A stretch of DNA of 64,000 nucleotides from Porphyromonas pogonae. Lineage in GTDB: Bacteria > Bacteroidota > Bacteroidia > Bacteroidales > Porphyromonadaceae. Each line of letters starts with the position of its first letter. Positions within the stretch are counted from its first letter, which is position 1. The stretch is taken from assembly GCF_036320655.1 (NCBI RefSeq), contig NZ_CP143258.1:868001-932000 (forward strand), given 5' to 3'. Shown in pieces: positions 1 through 9,167 of this stretch. The notes below the pieces were generated by a model. That model had not been told where the DNA came from. It ran no database searches and saw only the letters and a list, made by a program, of their open reading frames with translations. A program made the translations under genes and the position numbers.

Positions 1-1098
1 GATCAAGCACGTGCCGACACGGATCCCCACCTCACGGAGCATGTACTCAGCACCGACAGACCCAATATTATATTGGTGATCATGGAGAGTTTTTCGGGTA
101 ATGCGGTTGGCTGTTTACATGGCCCCGACTCCATAACACCCCATCTCGATAAGTTGGCTGGGGAGTCATTGCTATTCTCGCAAAGTGTAGCCAACAGCTT
201 CCGTACCGATCGCGGTGTGGTATCCATACTTAGTGGCTATCCTGCCCAACCTACGACCTCTATCATGAAGTATCCCGACAAATGTGCCACATTACCTTCT
301 ATTGCCGGGACATTGTCGCATTATGGTTATGATACCCATATGCTTTATGGGGGAGACATCAACTTTACCAATACCCGTGGATACCTCGCTGCCACCGGCT
401 ATAAGCACATTACCGACTATGCTTCATTTGGAGCCAAATACAAGCTGTCGAAATGGGGAGTACCTGATGAGGTGACCTTCGACTATCTTGCTAAAGAGTA
501 CAAACAGCTTTGTCAGGCTAAAGCTCCGGTGTTTTATACATTTCTTACCCTGTCGAGCCATGAACCTTTTGAGGTTCCCATACAACGATCTGCCCATCCT
601 TTTCTCAACTCCGTGGCTTATACTGATAGCTGCGTGGGGCAGTTTATCCAAACGCTGAAGCAGGATACCGCTTGCTGGGACAATACGCTTGTTATCTTTG
701 TAGCGGATCACGGATTCCCCTATCCTGAAAATGAAGCAACGCCGGACAATCCGTCGAAGTACCGCATCTTGCATCTTTGGGCAGGAGGTGCACTCAACAG
801 GAAAGAGCGCAATGAAGTCCTGTGCAACCAAACGGATATTGCCGCCACACTACTGGCACAGATGAATATCAGCCATGCTGATTTCGGCTTTTCCCGAAAT
901 GTACTCTCGTCACAGGTAAAACCATTTGCATTCTTTTCCTCTCCCAACCTCTTTGGTTTTACTGATAGTACAGGCGTGACTACCTGGGACTGCGACAGCA
1001 GGACCATGATGTACAACAAAGGTGAGGGTGCTGATCTACGCATCCGCAAAGGCAAAGCATATCTCCAAACCCTTATGGAGGATATGCAGAAAAGGTAG
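1..1098 (+). CDS. LTA synthase / sulfatase-family membrane phosphotransferase or hydrolase, C-terminal part (5' end outside window)
   Basis: The frame is open to the left edge, so the gene starts outside the window; the TTG at 73 is not its start. The visible part is the extracytoplasmic catalytic domain of the alkaline phosphatase superfamily. Its first metal-binding strand reads RPNIILVIMESFSG, the nucleophile region is SFRTDRGVVSILSGYP (probable catalytic Thr in RTDRG), and VADHGFP gives the second metal site. The order matches LtaS-like and phosphoethanolamine-transferase-like proteins, whose N-terminal membrane helices would lie upstream. The substrate cannot be told from this part; polyglycerol phosphate synthesis is unlikely in a Gram-negative, so modification of a periplasmic glycan or lipid is my inference. 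It ends just before a hairpin terminator at 1130. Confidence 0.85.
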   Translation, partial: DQARADTDPHLTEHVLSTDRPNIILVIMESFSGNAVGCLHGPDSITPHLDKLAGESLLFSQSVANSFRTDRGVVSILSGYPAQPTTSIMKYPDKCATLPSIAGTLSHYGYDTHMLYGGDINFTNTRGYLAATGYKHITDYASFGAKYKLSKWGVPDEVTFDYLAKEYKQLCQAKAPVFYTFLTLSSHEPFEVPIQRSAHPFLNSVAYTDSCVGQFIQTLKQDTACWDNTLVIFVADHGFPYPENEATPDNPSKYRILHLWAGGALNRKERNEVLCNQTDIAATLLAQMNISHADFGFSRNVLSSQVKPFAFFSSPNLFGFTDSTGVTTWDCDSRTMMYNKGEGADLRIRKGKAYLQTLMEDMQKR

Positions 1099-1129
1099 CG
1101 GCTGTCCTGAAGACAATCATCAAAAAAGT

Positions 1130-1190
1130 ACACTCCCGTATAGGGCTTTTCGTAAAAGAGGGGAAGCTATATACGGGAGCGGTGTTTTTT
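1130..1190 (+). terminator. Rho-independent terminator after the sulfatase-family gene
   Basis: Arms CTCCCGTATA and TATACGGGAG enclose about 30 bases and are followed by GGTGTTTTTT. It begins some 30 bp after the stop codon at 1098. Confidence 0.7.
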
Positions 1191-1325
1191 GACATTTTGT
1201 CAAAATTATATCATACCGTATAGGCATAGAGCCGTAATGTATAAGATTAGTTCACAGATTTCTAAATAAATTGAAATGCGGGTTGATTGCAATGAAAAAA
1301 AGACTTTCTTAGTTATGAAACGTAG

Positions 1326-1350
1326 CTTATTTGTACAAAGTCTAAATAAG
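1326..1350. repeat. Conserved imperfect palindrome of element A
   Basis: Outer arms CTTATTT (1326-1332) and AAATAAG (1344-1350) pair perfectly, with an inner AC/GT pair and a short loop. The equivalent in element C (60353-60377) is a complete 11-bp stem, CTTATTTAGAC / GTCTAAATAAG. On the minus strand of A, AGACTTT here could also pair with AAAGTCT at 1301-1307 and be followed by seven T residues, which would make a terminator for a transcript from the 1948-1979 promoter. Confidence 0.6.
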
Positions 1351-1511
1351 AAATAACTTTTGGTGGAGTAAAATCAGCAGAAAAAGAGGGCAAAATAAAC
1401 TGTAGGGGCATAATAGCCTTTCCCAATAATTATCTGAAGAATATAGGCCCTTTATATTATATTTATTTATAGTAGAGTACGGATTTGCTATTATTATGTT
1501 AGGGCGTGCTA

Positions 1512-1641
1512 TCCTATTATGATGAGTGCACCGACCTTATATGATAGGTCTGTTGACTCAGTATGATAAGTCTTACGTCCGTCTATGATAGGTCAGCCGA
1601 CTTTATACATGAGTCGGATCACCTATTATGATGTTTTGGAG
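1512..1641. repeat. Array of six 22-bp dyad repeats, element A
   Basis: The TATGAT core sits at 1518, 1540, 1562, 1584, (TACATG at 1606) and 1627, so the period is 22 bp with one 21-bp step. The unit is an imperfect 18-bp dyad of the form GACCTTATATGATAGGTC plus about 4 bp. One unit has the longer arms CCGACT / AGTCGG. Units are diverged, not identical, which fits selection for spacing and dyad rather than recent tandem duplication. Confidence 0.8.
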
Positions 1642-1708
1642 GAGTATGTGTTGAGGGTATGAGAGGAGAGAGCCTATGCGTAGAGGCTTTGTGAGTGAGG
1701 TTGAACCC

Positions 1709-1864
1709 TTATATGGTCTTTGGATTAGAGATATTTGAGGGGAAAGGTATGAAATGCGGATGGGGTGACTGAGAGCTGGGAAGAAAGATGTAACAGGCAT
1801 ATTCATAGTCGAATAAGCTATAGTTTGTATTTGTCGGCAAAGCATCAGGTCTCTTGATCTTCAT
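1709..1864 (-). CDS. Possible 51-aa small protein in leader of element A
   Basis: An ATG ORF starts about 85 bp downstream of the minus-strand promoter of element A. It encodes a 51-residue peptide containing TNTNYSLFDYEYA. Small ORFs at the same place in B (TDYSLFLNEYA) and C (TYNSLFTQIW) share the [YN]SLF core, while their remaining sequence and length differ. No signal peptide or known domain is seen. The shared core may be a real conserved peptide or simply conserved leader RNA. Confidence 0.3.
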   Translation of the reverse strand: MKIKRPDALPTNTNYSLFDYEYACYIFLPSSQSPHPHFIPFPSNISNPKTI

Positions 1865-1947
1865 ATGTCGCTATTGGTATGAATAAGTCTTGATTAGCAT
1901 TTAATCGGTGTAAGAAGGTGTTTGCATAGAACACCTTCGATCGTTTA

Positions 1948-1979
1948 CAAAGATACAATATCAGATACCCCTTTGTCAA
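1948..1979 (-). promoter_or_regulatory. Bacteroidetes-type promoter of element A
   Basis: On the minus strand TTGAC (1979-1975) is followed after 19 bp by TATCTTTG (1955-1948), matching the primary-sigma consensus of Bacteroidetes. The bases after TTGAC read AAAGGGG, as in loci D and E. It would drive transcription leftward into the leader and toward the dyad array. Confidence 0.75.
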
Positions 1980-2106
1980 TAGCCTATATGGGTGTCGTGA
2001 TTTGCTTGCCGGGGGGCATGTAATATTTCTTCAGACTATACAAAAATGAGTTTTATACCCCATGTGTGGTGCAAAGTGTAAGTTGAGCCTATCCCTCATG
2101 GTATGA

Positions 2107-2140
2107 TAAAAAACGGGCTGCTCACAGCCGGAGCAGCCCG
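2107..2140 (-). terminator. Terminator of the TonB receptor gene
   Basis: Arms CGGGCTGCTC / GAGCAGCCCG, followed on the minus strand by a T tract (complement of 2108-2113). It lies about 30 bp past the stop codon. Confidence 0.85.
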
Positions 2141-2170
2141 ATCTTAAAAAGACCTAAATCATAGAAAAAG

Positions 2171-4597
2171 TTATAAAGAAAGCCTTACACCCAGTCCGAT
2201 GTTGATACCGGGCAAGGGTGCGAGGTATTTGAGTATCGAGTTTTGCGGACGAGCTTCTTGGTTGAGCAAGTTGGTGCCATAGATGTAATACTCAGATTTG
2301 AGCGAAGCTATATGGCTCAAATAAGCTACTCTGGCTCCAAGGAGGCTGTAAGCCGGCATGGGATGCTCCTCTCCAAGATTTTTGCCCAGGCGGGTCTGTT
2401 TCATGTAGTGATCCAATGTGACATCGGCTGTAAACTTCTTGGAAGTGAAGTTGAGCCCGAAACCCACACGGCTTGTAGGCATGTTGGGCATGTAATCTCC
2501 GTCGAAATGTCTGCGCACGGTATCTGCCGAGGTATTTTTGTTCTTTACAATATCATAGTAAGAACTGAAATTCCATTCACCCAGATGCCTTGTCGAGAGT
2601 TTGTAAGCAAGTTTCATTTCCAATCCGTCGATATCCGTATTGGCCGCACGCCACTCTTTTACCGGGAACGACCCGTGATCCACACCTGTGTGTCCGAGGT
2701 AGAGATAGTTGTTGAAGTGTGTCTTATAATAGTTTACGGAGAAAAACAGGTTCTCATAGGAGAATGCTGCTCCAAGCTCAAAGCTATTGGACATCTCTTT
2801 GTTGAGCCTATCATCACCATTTTCTTCAATAGCAATGGCGAAGTGATCGTTGCCCGCATACAGTTCATTGACTTCAGGAGCTCTTTCAGAGTGATTGAAA
2901 GAAGCGCTCAGGGTAATCATCTTCAGTAGATTTATCTCTAATGATGAGTTGAATTGATTGAGGTTGTAATGTCTGTCCGATAAGGTACCTCCGGAGAGCC
3001 CACGGCTTCTCTTGTAAGTATCATCTTTGTAAGCACTGCGGTTGGCACGCTCGTGACGGTATCCTACTTTGAAGTCAAGCATCTTGTACTTCAGGTTTTG
3101 TGTGATGTAGGCTCCCACCTCATTGCTCTTGTTGTTGGGTAAGTAACGCAGTCTTCCTGCACCGTTCATTTTGCGGAAGTTGTAATCAAAACCGAATGAA
3201 CCTGTATAAAAGTCAGTACCTATCTGGTCGAATGCAAGACGCCCGGCTTGCTGGTAGGTCTTGAACTGGTTTACGCCTATATCACTCAAAAGTTCGGTAT
3301 CGCGGGAATACTGCCCTGACACGTCCATTTTCACAGCTTTGATAAAAGGCATGGAAGGACGCCACTCACCATCGAGCATAACGTTGTGTGAGCGATTTCT
3401 GACATTGACGGGCATATAGGGCGAAAAGTTTGCTACGGCATGTGAGTGATTGCCATGAGGCACCGAGCTAAAGGTAGCCCAGCGTGCATAGACCGGTACG
3501 CCGTAGTAAGCAAAATTGCCTTGATAGGCAGCACCCAGGCGGAAGTTATCGCCCAGATATGATACGCCCATATTGATGGCTTTGGCGTTGGAGTGGCTAT
3601 TGGTAATCTCTCCTTTTTTTACGGGACCATAGTCATTGATCTCTCTTACTTCATCCTTGTACATATCCTTTTTGATGTCCTGGCCCGGAACATATAAATC
3701 GTTTTTGGGATTGGGCATCTGCTTGAATTTCTTAGGATCATAGTAAGTGGGTTTGAACGTGTATTTGTCATTCTCACTCAGATCATAATCGGGGTCATTG
3801 AGATGATCTAATGCAAATTGGTTGAGGTATGGGAAAATGGTCTTGTTCAGAACATGCTCTGACTTTACATTTACTTGACATAGGGACTGGAGTATGGGGT
3901 CGAATCCCACTTCTTTTTTGTCATAGCACAAGCTGTATTTAGAATTGCCGGGTATTCTTACTTTATGATTGTTGGAGTTCATAGCCCCAAAAGATATTGC
4001 CCAGTGCTTGCCATCGTTCCATCTGAGGTTGACCGCTTGTTTGAAGCCACTATTGGTCGATCCCTCAAGATTGATCATGGCATTGAGCCTTTTATCGTCC
4101 AATTTGTCAGGTAAGGCACTGGTATGGATATTTACGGCTCCACCTATGGCTCTACCGCCGAAAAGCACCGCTGCCGAGTTTTTGTATACCTCCAAGCTCT
4201 CGATGTTGTCCTGATTGGCATTGATGTTTAGCGTGGGGCTAATGCCGGAAAGATCGCTCATCCCCAGTCCGTTGTATAGAACCTTCACTCTATTGCTACC
4301 CAAGCTGCGTATCATGGGAGTTCCTGCATTGGGTCCGTAAGACGTGTTTTGTATGCCGGGTATTCTGCTCAGCGTAGCACCAAGCGTGTTGGAGCGTATC
4401 AGCTTGAGTTCTCCCGCATTGATTAATGCGTAGTCAGGCTTCTGTGTAACCTTTTTTGCTGAGACAACAACTTGCCCCAGTTGGTGATTGTATAGTGAGT
4501 CTATCGGTGTCTCTGTTTTAGCCTTTTTTTGTGCCCATCCTGTTTGTACAGACATACAGATGCCTATCAGGACGATATATAACTTTTTATTGTACAT
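2171..4597 (-). CDS. TonB-dependent outer-membrane receptor, probable metal or metal-chelate uptake
   Basis: 808 residues with signal peptide MYNKKLYIVLIGICMSVQTG ending near WAQ. A plug domain follows (about 40-160; motifs LGATLSRIPGIQ, MIRSLGSNRVKVLYNG, AVLFGGRAIGGAVNI), then a long beta-barrel ending in the aromatic-rich GLGVRLSL strand. It lacks the SusC-type N-terminal carboxypeptidase-like domain and GYG motif, so it is a classical receptor. The plug resembles ZnuD-like zinc/heme receptors, and a loop near residues 375-395 carries His residues (HGNHSHAV); both point to a metal ligand, but this is inference. The gene upstream (4769-5107) encodes a small His/Cys-rich membrane protein and is probably functionally linked. 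A strong terminator follows at 2107-2140. Confidence 0.85.
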   Translation of the reverse strand: MYNKKLYIVLIGICMSVQTGWAQKKAKTETPIDSLYNHQLGQVVVSAKKVTQKPDYALINAGELKLIRSNTLGATLSRIPGIQNTSYGPNAGTPMIRSLGSNRVKVLYNGLGMSDLSGISPTLNINANQDNIESLEVYKNSAAVLFGGRAIGGAVNIHTSALPDKLDDKRLNAMINLEGSTNSGFKQAVNLRWNDGKHWAISFGAMNSNNHKVRIPGNSKYSLCYDKKEVGFDPILQSLCQVNVKSEHVLNKTIFPYLNQFALDHLNDPDYDLSENDKYTFKPTYYDPKKFKQMPNPKNDLYVPGQDIKKDMYKDEVREINDYGPVKKGEITNSHSNAKAINMGVSYLGDNFRLGAAYQGNFAYYGVPVYARWATFSSVPHGNHSHAVANFSPYMPVNVRNRSHNVMLDGEWRPSMPFIKAVKMDVSGQYSRDTELLSDIGVNQFKTYQQAGRLAFDQIGTDFYTGSFGFDYNFRKMNGAGRLRYLPNNKSNEVGAYITQNLKYKMLDFKVGYRHERANRSAYKDDTYKRSRGLSGGTLSDRHYNLNQFNSSLEINLLKMITLSASFNHSERAPEVNELYAGNDHFAIAIEENGDDRLNKEMSNSFELGAAFSYENLFFSVNYYKTHFNNYLYLGHTGVDHGSFPVKEWRAANTDIDGLEMKLAYKLSTRHLGEWNFSSYYDIVKNKNTSADTVRRHFDGDYMPNMPTSRVGFGLNFTSKKFTADVTLDHYMKQTRLGKNLGEEHPMPAYSLLGARVAYLSHIASLKSEYYIYGTNLLNQEARPQNSILKYLAPLPGINIGLGVRLSL

Positions 4598-4768
4598 TTT
4601 TTTTTTGATTACTTAGATATCGATTTCTTTCATCTTGGATTACCCGGGAGTACACTCACGTGTACACTGCTATGATACTGCCATAAGCCGACAAACACCT
4701 CGGGATATCAAAATATCGCCACGGTGCGGCTCTATGGCTGAGCATAGAGTAACAGGTCTTAATGATAA

Positions 4769-5107
4769 TTATACCGGGACGGAAGATGGTGGAGAACGTA
4801 GAAAGCGGTATTGTAGTTTAGCTGTTACTAACTCTCCATACGTAAGCGATACGTAGCAAATGAGCAGAGTAAGTAAATAGGGTAATACGGCTTTTTCTAC
4901 GGAGATAAAGGGTGATAGCGTAAAATCGCAGACAGGGCAGCCGAGATGGCTCATATGCACGCACAATGCCCCGCCACAGACTTCCTTGTCCATTGTCGGC
5001 ATATGATCTTTTCCGTGAGAGTGAAAAGACTTTGTCAACAAAAAGAATAGGAGTAATGGCAGAAGAATCGATGAAGCAACGCTCTCTCTACTAACCTTTA
5101 TTCTCAC
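4769..5107 (-). CDS. Small His/Cys-rich membrane protein next to the TonB receptor
   Basis: 112 residues. A hydrophobic N-terminal segment (about 12-27) is followed by a metal-ligand-rich stretch (HSHGKDHMPTMD, then CGGALCVHMSH and CPVCDF), then a second hydrophobic segment (about 72-90). I do not recognise a named family. Two membrane passes around a His/Cys cluster suggest a periplasmic metal-binding protein, possibly passing zinc or copper to or from the receptor encoded 172 bp downstream on the same strand. The overlapping plus-strand ORF at 4635-4856 has no recognisable features and is taken as a shadow. Confidence 0.65.
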   Translation of the reverse strand: MRIKVSRESVASSILLPLLLFFLLTKSFHSHGKDHMPTMDKEVCGGALCVHMSHLGCPVCDFTLSPFISVEKAVLPYLLTLLICYVSLTYGELVTAKLQYRFLRSPPSSVPV

Positions 5108-5259
5108 GCTTTAACAAATTGAAGTGCAAATATACAAATTTAGCCCTCAACATATATCTTATTACCATCTATAGACCAATAGATAAAATCAAATTACCTA
5201 TATATGGGTATGTATTATGAGGCAATAAGTTGTAGGGAAATGATATTTTCAACACAACT

Positions 5260-5291
5260 TTTGTCCATGGGGTGAATAGTGATTACCTTTG
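5260..5291 (+). promoter_or_regulatory. Probable leuS promoter
   Basis: TTTG at 5260-5263 followed after 20 bp by TACCTTTG at 5284-5291, fitting the Bacteroidetes -33/-7 pattern. The start codon of leuS lies 32 bp downstream. Confidence 0.5.
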
Positions 5292-5322
5292 TCCCTTAAA
5301 ATAAATGCATATATAAGTTCTT

Positions 5323-8139
5323 ATGGATTACAAATACCAAGAGATCGAATCTCGCTGGCAACAATATTGGCGGGATCATCATACTTATCGTGTTACCGAA
5401 AATAAGGCAAAACAGTCCTTCTATGTATTGGATATGTTTCCATATCCATCAGGTGCGGGGTTGCACGTAGGACATCCGCTGGGATACATAGCATCGGATA
5501 TATTTTCACGTTTCAAAAGGCTGCAAGGTTTCAATGTTTTGCATCCGATGGGATATGATGCTTTTGGGCTTCCTGCCGAACAGTATGCCATACAAACGGG
5601 TCAACACCCCGAGATCACTACACTGCAAAATATAGCTCGCTACCGTGAGCAACTCGACAGAATAGGCTTTTCGTACGACTGGGAGCGTGAGATCACGACA
5701 AGCGACCCTGAGTATTACAAATGGACACAGTGGACTTTCCTCAAACTATTTGCATCGTACTACGACAATAAAGAGCGCAAGGCGCTGCCTCTGGAGTGTC
5801 TCGAAGCACACTTGGAGGCGCATGGTACCGAAGGGCTCGACGTAGCTCAAAATCAAGAACTCAGCTTCACAGCAGAGCAGTGGCATAATATGTCTGAAAC
5901 GGAAAAACTGGATACGCTGATGAATTACCGACTGGCTTATCTGGGCGATACGATGGTCAACTGGTGCCCTGCGCTGGGTACGGTACTTGCCAATGACGAG
6001 GTGAGTGAGGGCCTCAGTGTACGTGGCGGTCACCCCGTGGAGCAGCGCAAGATGCGTCAGTGGTGCCTACGTGTATCGGCGTACGCTTCTCGCTTGCTCG
6101 ACAATTTGGATTCGCTGGATTGGACAGAATCTCTCAAAGAGACACAGCGCAACTGGATAGGACGTTCGGAAGGTGCAGAGATGCAATTTAAAATACTTGC
6201 CGATGAAACATCGGGCGAAGGTCAAACCAAAGGAGAATTTACCATCTTTACCACTCGTGCAGACACAGTGTTCGGCGTAACGTTTATGGTGCTTGCCCCC
6301 GAAAGTGAATATGTGCCATTGGTCACAACGCCTGATATGAAAGAGGCAGTGGATGAGTACCTCCTCGCTACCAAACGCAAGACGGAGCGTGAGCGTATTG
6401 CAGACCGCAGAGTATCGGGCGTGTTTTCAGGGTCGTATGCTCTCAACCCACTTACAGGTAAGCGTATCCCTATTTGGATCAGTGACTACGTACTGGCGGG
6501 TTACGGTACCGGTGCCATCATGGCGGTACCTGCACATGATACGAGAGACTTTGCTTTTGCACGGCATTTCGATTTGCCCATCGTGCAGGTAGTAGTTCCG
6601 GAAGGAGAAGAAGCCTCTGACCCTCACACCTGGGACGATGCCAAAGACAGTAAAAGCGGTACGATGATCAACTCGGGATTCCTGACCGGGCTAAATGTAA
6701 AGGATGCAATAGCTAAAACCAAAGAGTACATCAAGGAAAAAAGCATCGGGCGGGTGAAAGTAAACTATCGCTTGCGTGATGCCATCTTTAGTCGCCAAAG
6801 ATATTGGGGTGAGCCATTCCCCATCTATTACAAACCCAATGGTGAGCCCTATGCTCTCGCCGAAGACAAACTCCCGCTGGTACTTCCTGAGGTGGATAAG
6901 TTCCTTCCAACGGAAACAGGAGAGCCTCCTCTGGGTAGAGCCGACAACTGGTGTACTGCCGAGGGGTATCCCTATGAACTGAGCACGATGCCTGGCTTTG
7001 CAGGTAGCTCGGCGTATTATCTGCGTTACATGGACCCGCACAATGCGGAGGCACTCGTGGGCAAAGATAAAAATGAATATTGGCGACATGTAGACTTGTA
7101 CATAGGCGGTACCGAGCATGCTACGGGTCACCTGATATATAGTCGCTTCTGGAATAAGTTTCTGTACGACCTCGGTGTGATCTGTGAGGACGAGCCTTTC
7201 CGTAAACTGGTCAATCAGGGTATGATTCAAGGAAGATCCAATTTTGTATACCGCATCAAGGATACCAATACTTTCGTATCGCACGGGCTCAAAGAGCAAT
7301 ATGAGGTGACGCCTATTCACGTCGATGTCAACATTGTCACTAATGATCACCTTAACATTGAAGCCTTCAAGCTGTGGCGACCGGAGTTTCATGCAGCCGA
7401 GTTTATACTGGAAGACGGTAAATACGTCTGCGGTTGGGCTGTGGAGAAGATGAGTAAGTCTATGTTCAATGTGGTAAACCCTGATGTGATGATAGAGCAA
7501 TACGGAGCTGATACACTACGCCTTTATGAAATGTTCCTCGGGCCGCTGGAACAGAGCAAGCCGTGGGATACCAATGGTATCGACGGGGTGCACCGCTTCC
7601 TCAAGAAACTCTGGGGACTCTTTTATGATGGCGACGGCATGCGTGTCGAGGATACTCCCGCTACCAAGGAAGAGCTCAAGGCTTTGCACAAACTGATCAA
7701 GAAGGTTACCTACGACATCTGTAACTTCTCGTTCAATACCGCTATCCCTGCCTTTATGATCTGTGTGAATGAGTATCAGTCGGCCAAGACCAAGAGTTTG
7801 GAGGTGTTGCGTCCGCTACTCATATTGCTCTCGCCTTTTGCCCCTCACATTGCAGAGGAGCTATGGCATGCATCGGCTCCCGCAGGCTGTGATCCCGGCT
7901 CTATTGTAGATGCAGAGTGGCCCGTGTGCAACGAAGCCTACCTTGTGGAAGACTCTGTGAATTACCCCGTAAGCTTCAATGGCAAAGTGCGCTTTACGCT
8001 GCAACTCCCTGCGACTATGAGCAAGGATGAGGTGGAGCATGCTGCACTCACAGCACCCGAAGCTGCTAAGTGGCTTGATGGCAAATCACCCAAGAAAGTA
8101 ATCGTTGTACCTAAGAAAATTGTTAATATTGTATTATAA
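5323..8139 (+). CDS. leuS: Leucyl-tRNA synthetase
   Basis: 938 residues, normal length for bacterial LeuRS. It charges tRNA-Leu with leucine in the cytoplasm. The class I signature HVGH is at residues 48-51, inside [16 protein letters not shown], and KMSKS is at 709-713. The CP1 editing domain (about 220-420) shows [19 protein letters not shown] and [14 protein letters not shown], with the Asp that anchors mischarged aminoacyl groups. The anticodon-binding domain follows KMSKS, and the protein ends in the small C-terminal domain. The long insertion between the editing domain and KMSKS, including [16 protein letters not shown], is typical of the Bacteroidetes form. yitT follows 40 bp downstream and may be cotranscribed. 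Confidence 0.98.
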   Translation: MDYKYQEIESRWQQYWRDHHTYRVTENKAKQSFYVLDMFPYPSGAGLHVGHPLGYIASDIFSRFKRLQGFNVLHPMGYDAFGLPAEQYAIQTGQHPEITTLQNIARYREQLDRIGFSYDWEREITTSDPEYYKWTQWTFLKLFASYYDNKERKALPLECLEAHLEAHGTEGLDVAQNQELSFTAEQWHNMSETEKLDTLMNYRLAYLGDTMVNWCPALGTVLANDEVSEGLSVRGGHPVEQRKMRQWCLRVSAYASRLLDNLDSLDWTESLKETQRNWIGRSEGAEMQFKILADETSGEGQTKGEFTIFTTRADTVFGVTFMVLAPESEYVPLVTTPDMKEAVDEYLLATKRKTERERIADRRVSGVFSGSYALNPLTGKRIPIWISDYVLAGYGTGAIMAVPAHDTRDFAFARHFDLPIVQVVVPEGEEASDPHTWDDAKDSKSGTMINSGFLTGLNVKDAIAKTKEYIKEKSIGRVKVNYRLRDAIFSRQRYWGEPFPIYYKPNGEPYALAEDKLPLVLPEVDKFLPTETGEPPLGRADNWCTAEGYPYELSTMPGFAGSSAYYLRYMDPHNAEALVGKDKNEYWRHVDLYIGGTEHATGHLIYSRFWNKFLYDLGVICEDEPFRKLVNQGMIQGRSNFVYRIKDTNTFVSHGLKEQYEVTPIHVDVNIVTNDHLNIEAFKLWRPEFHAAEFILEDGKYVCGWAVEKMSKSMFNVVNPDVMIEQYGADTLRLYEMFLGPLEQSKPWDTNGIDGVHRFLKKLWGLFYDGDGMRVEDTPATKEELKALHKLIKKVTYDICNFSFNTAIPAFMICVNEYQSAKTKSLEVLRPLLILLSPFAPHIAEELWHASAPAGCDPGSIVDAEWPVCNEAYLVEDSVNYPVSFNGKVRFTLQLPATMSKDEVEHAALTAPEAAKWLDGKSPKKVIVVPKKIVNIVL

Positions 8140-8179
8140 TCCTCTTTCCTAAGTTTACCAAAGTTCAAACAGGACATAT

Positions 8180-9109
8180 ATGACAACAACAAAGGAGTTA
8201 AACAAAAAACAAATTCGCTATTTCTTTAGAGACTTTGTTACCATCTTTATCGGATGTGCATTGTATGTATTTGGCTGGGCAGGCTTCATCTTGTCACAGC
8301 GTATTACTACCGGAGGGCTTGCCGGTATCTCTACGATTTTTACCATCATTACCGGTATCGATGCGTCTATCCCTTACAACAGTATCAACATCCTCCTGCT
8401 GATCATAGCATTGGTATTCTTGGATAAACGATTTTTCTTCAAAACACTTATTGGCATCGGTATACTTACGCTCATAGTGCCTATAGGAACACATATCTTT
8501 GCCGATCCGTCTAATCCTCATCCGCTACTGGCCTCACAGCCTGCCATGGCACTGGTGATTGGTTCTATCTTCTGCGGTTTGGGACTGGGTATTGTGTTCT
8601 CTGCCAACGGTAGTACGGGAGGCACCGACGTGATAGTGGCTTTGGTAAATAAATACAAGAATTTAAGTCTCGGCAGGGTGATGATGATGGTAGACGGACT
8701 CATCGTGTCGTTCTCTTACTTTGCCAACGTTTACTTTGCCAAGAATCCGTTGCCTTCGGCTCAGGCCATCGATTTGCTGGTATACTCTGTGGTGGAGGTT
8801 ATATTAGTATCAGCCACGCTCGACTGGTATATCAACAGTAACAAGCAGTCGGTACAATTCTTTATATTCAGCCTCAAATATCAGGAGATCAATGATGCCA
8901 TTACCAAGAGGCTGCATCGCGGGTGTACTATACTCGATGCTCATGGCGGATTCTCAGGCCAGCCGGGCAAGGTATTGTTGGTGGTAGCTCGTAAGAGGCA
9001 GATGGTACCCGTATACCGCATCATTCAGGAGATCGATCCTACAGCTTTTGTTTCTGAAGGTTCAGTACGAGGCGTGTACGGAGAGGGCTTCGAGAAGATG
9101 AAGAATTAG
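8180..9109 (+). CDS. YitT-family integral membrane protein (DUF161 + DUF2179)
   Basis: 309 residues. The N-terminal two thirds holds about five to six membrane helices with the Gly-rich repeats of the YitT membrane domain (RITTGGLAGISTI and FSANGSTGGTDVIV). The last 80 residues form a soluble DUF2179 domain containing RGCTILDAHGGFSG and VLLVVARKRQM. The family is widespread in Firmicutes and Bacteroidetes and its transported substrate is not established. It lies 40 bp after leuS on the same strand and is followed by a long bidirectional hairpin. Confidence 0.9.
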   Translation: MTTTKELNKKQIRYFFRDFVTIFIGCALYVFGWAGFILSQRITTGGLAGISTIFTIITGIDASIPYNSINILLLIIALVFLDKRFFFKTLIGIGILTLIVPIGTHIFADPSNPHPLLASQPAMALVIGSIFCGLGLGIVFSANGSTGGTDVIVALVNKYKNLSLGRVMMMVDGLIVSFSYFANVYFAKNPLPSAQAIDLLVYSVVEVILVSATLDWYINSNKQSVQFFIFSLKYQEINDAITKRLHRGCTILDAHGGFSGQPGKVLLVVARKRQMVPVYRIIQEIDPTAFVSEGSVRGVYGEGFEKMKN

Positions 9110-9130
9110 TAACTCAACGATGATATTGTG

Positions 9131-9165
9131 AATAAGGCGGAGGTAAATATTACTTCCGCCTTATT
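9131..9165. terminator. Bidirectional terminator between convergent genes
   Basis: A 16-bp stem: outer arms AATAAGGCGGA / TCCGCCTTATT extended by GGTAA / TTACT, with loop ATA. It separates the yitT-family gene from the minus-strand lipoprotein gene, whose stop codon is only 3 bp away. Confidence 0.85.
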
Positions 9166-9167
9166 TA

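Larger units (their letters stand above)
1199..1979 (-). repeat. Noncoding element A (22-bp dyad-array family, A/B/C subfamily)
   Basis: About 781 bp of intergenic DNA that recurs, diverged, at 22900-23694 and 60207-60987. The shared order, read left to right on the plus strand, is: an AT-rich block resembling TGACAAAATGATATTAT; a TTAGTTA motif; a 25-bp imperfect palindrome at 1326-1350 with outer arms CTTATTT and AAATAAG; a block CCAATAATTATCTGAA (about 1422-1437; CCAAATAATTATCTGAA in B); six 21-22 bp dyads at 1512-1641; a leader with a small ORF; and a minus-strand promoter at 1948-1979. The order and nearly fixed size in three diverged copies argue for function rather than recent duplication. 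No transposase or recombinase is present, and no long ORF is shared by all three. Confidence 0.75.

Noticed and set aside
1603-1845. 80-aa minus-strand ORF in element A and 67-aa ORF at 23317-23520 in element B as a protein family
   Set aside because: Both end in similar residues (IIIG.P.HV), but these lie inside the DNA repeat array and the rest of the two ORFs does not match; element C lacks it.
6691-7500. 269-aa ORF antisense to leuS
   Set aside because: Antisense to a strongly conserved coding region; explained by codon bias of leuS.
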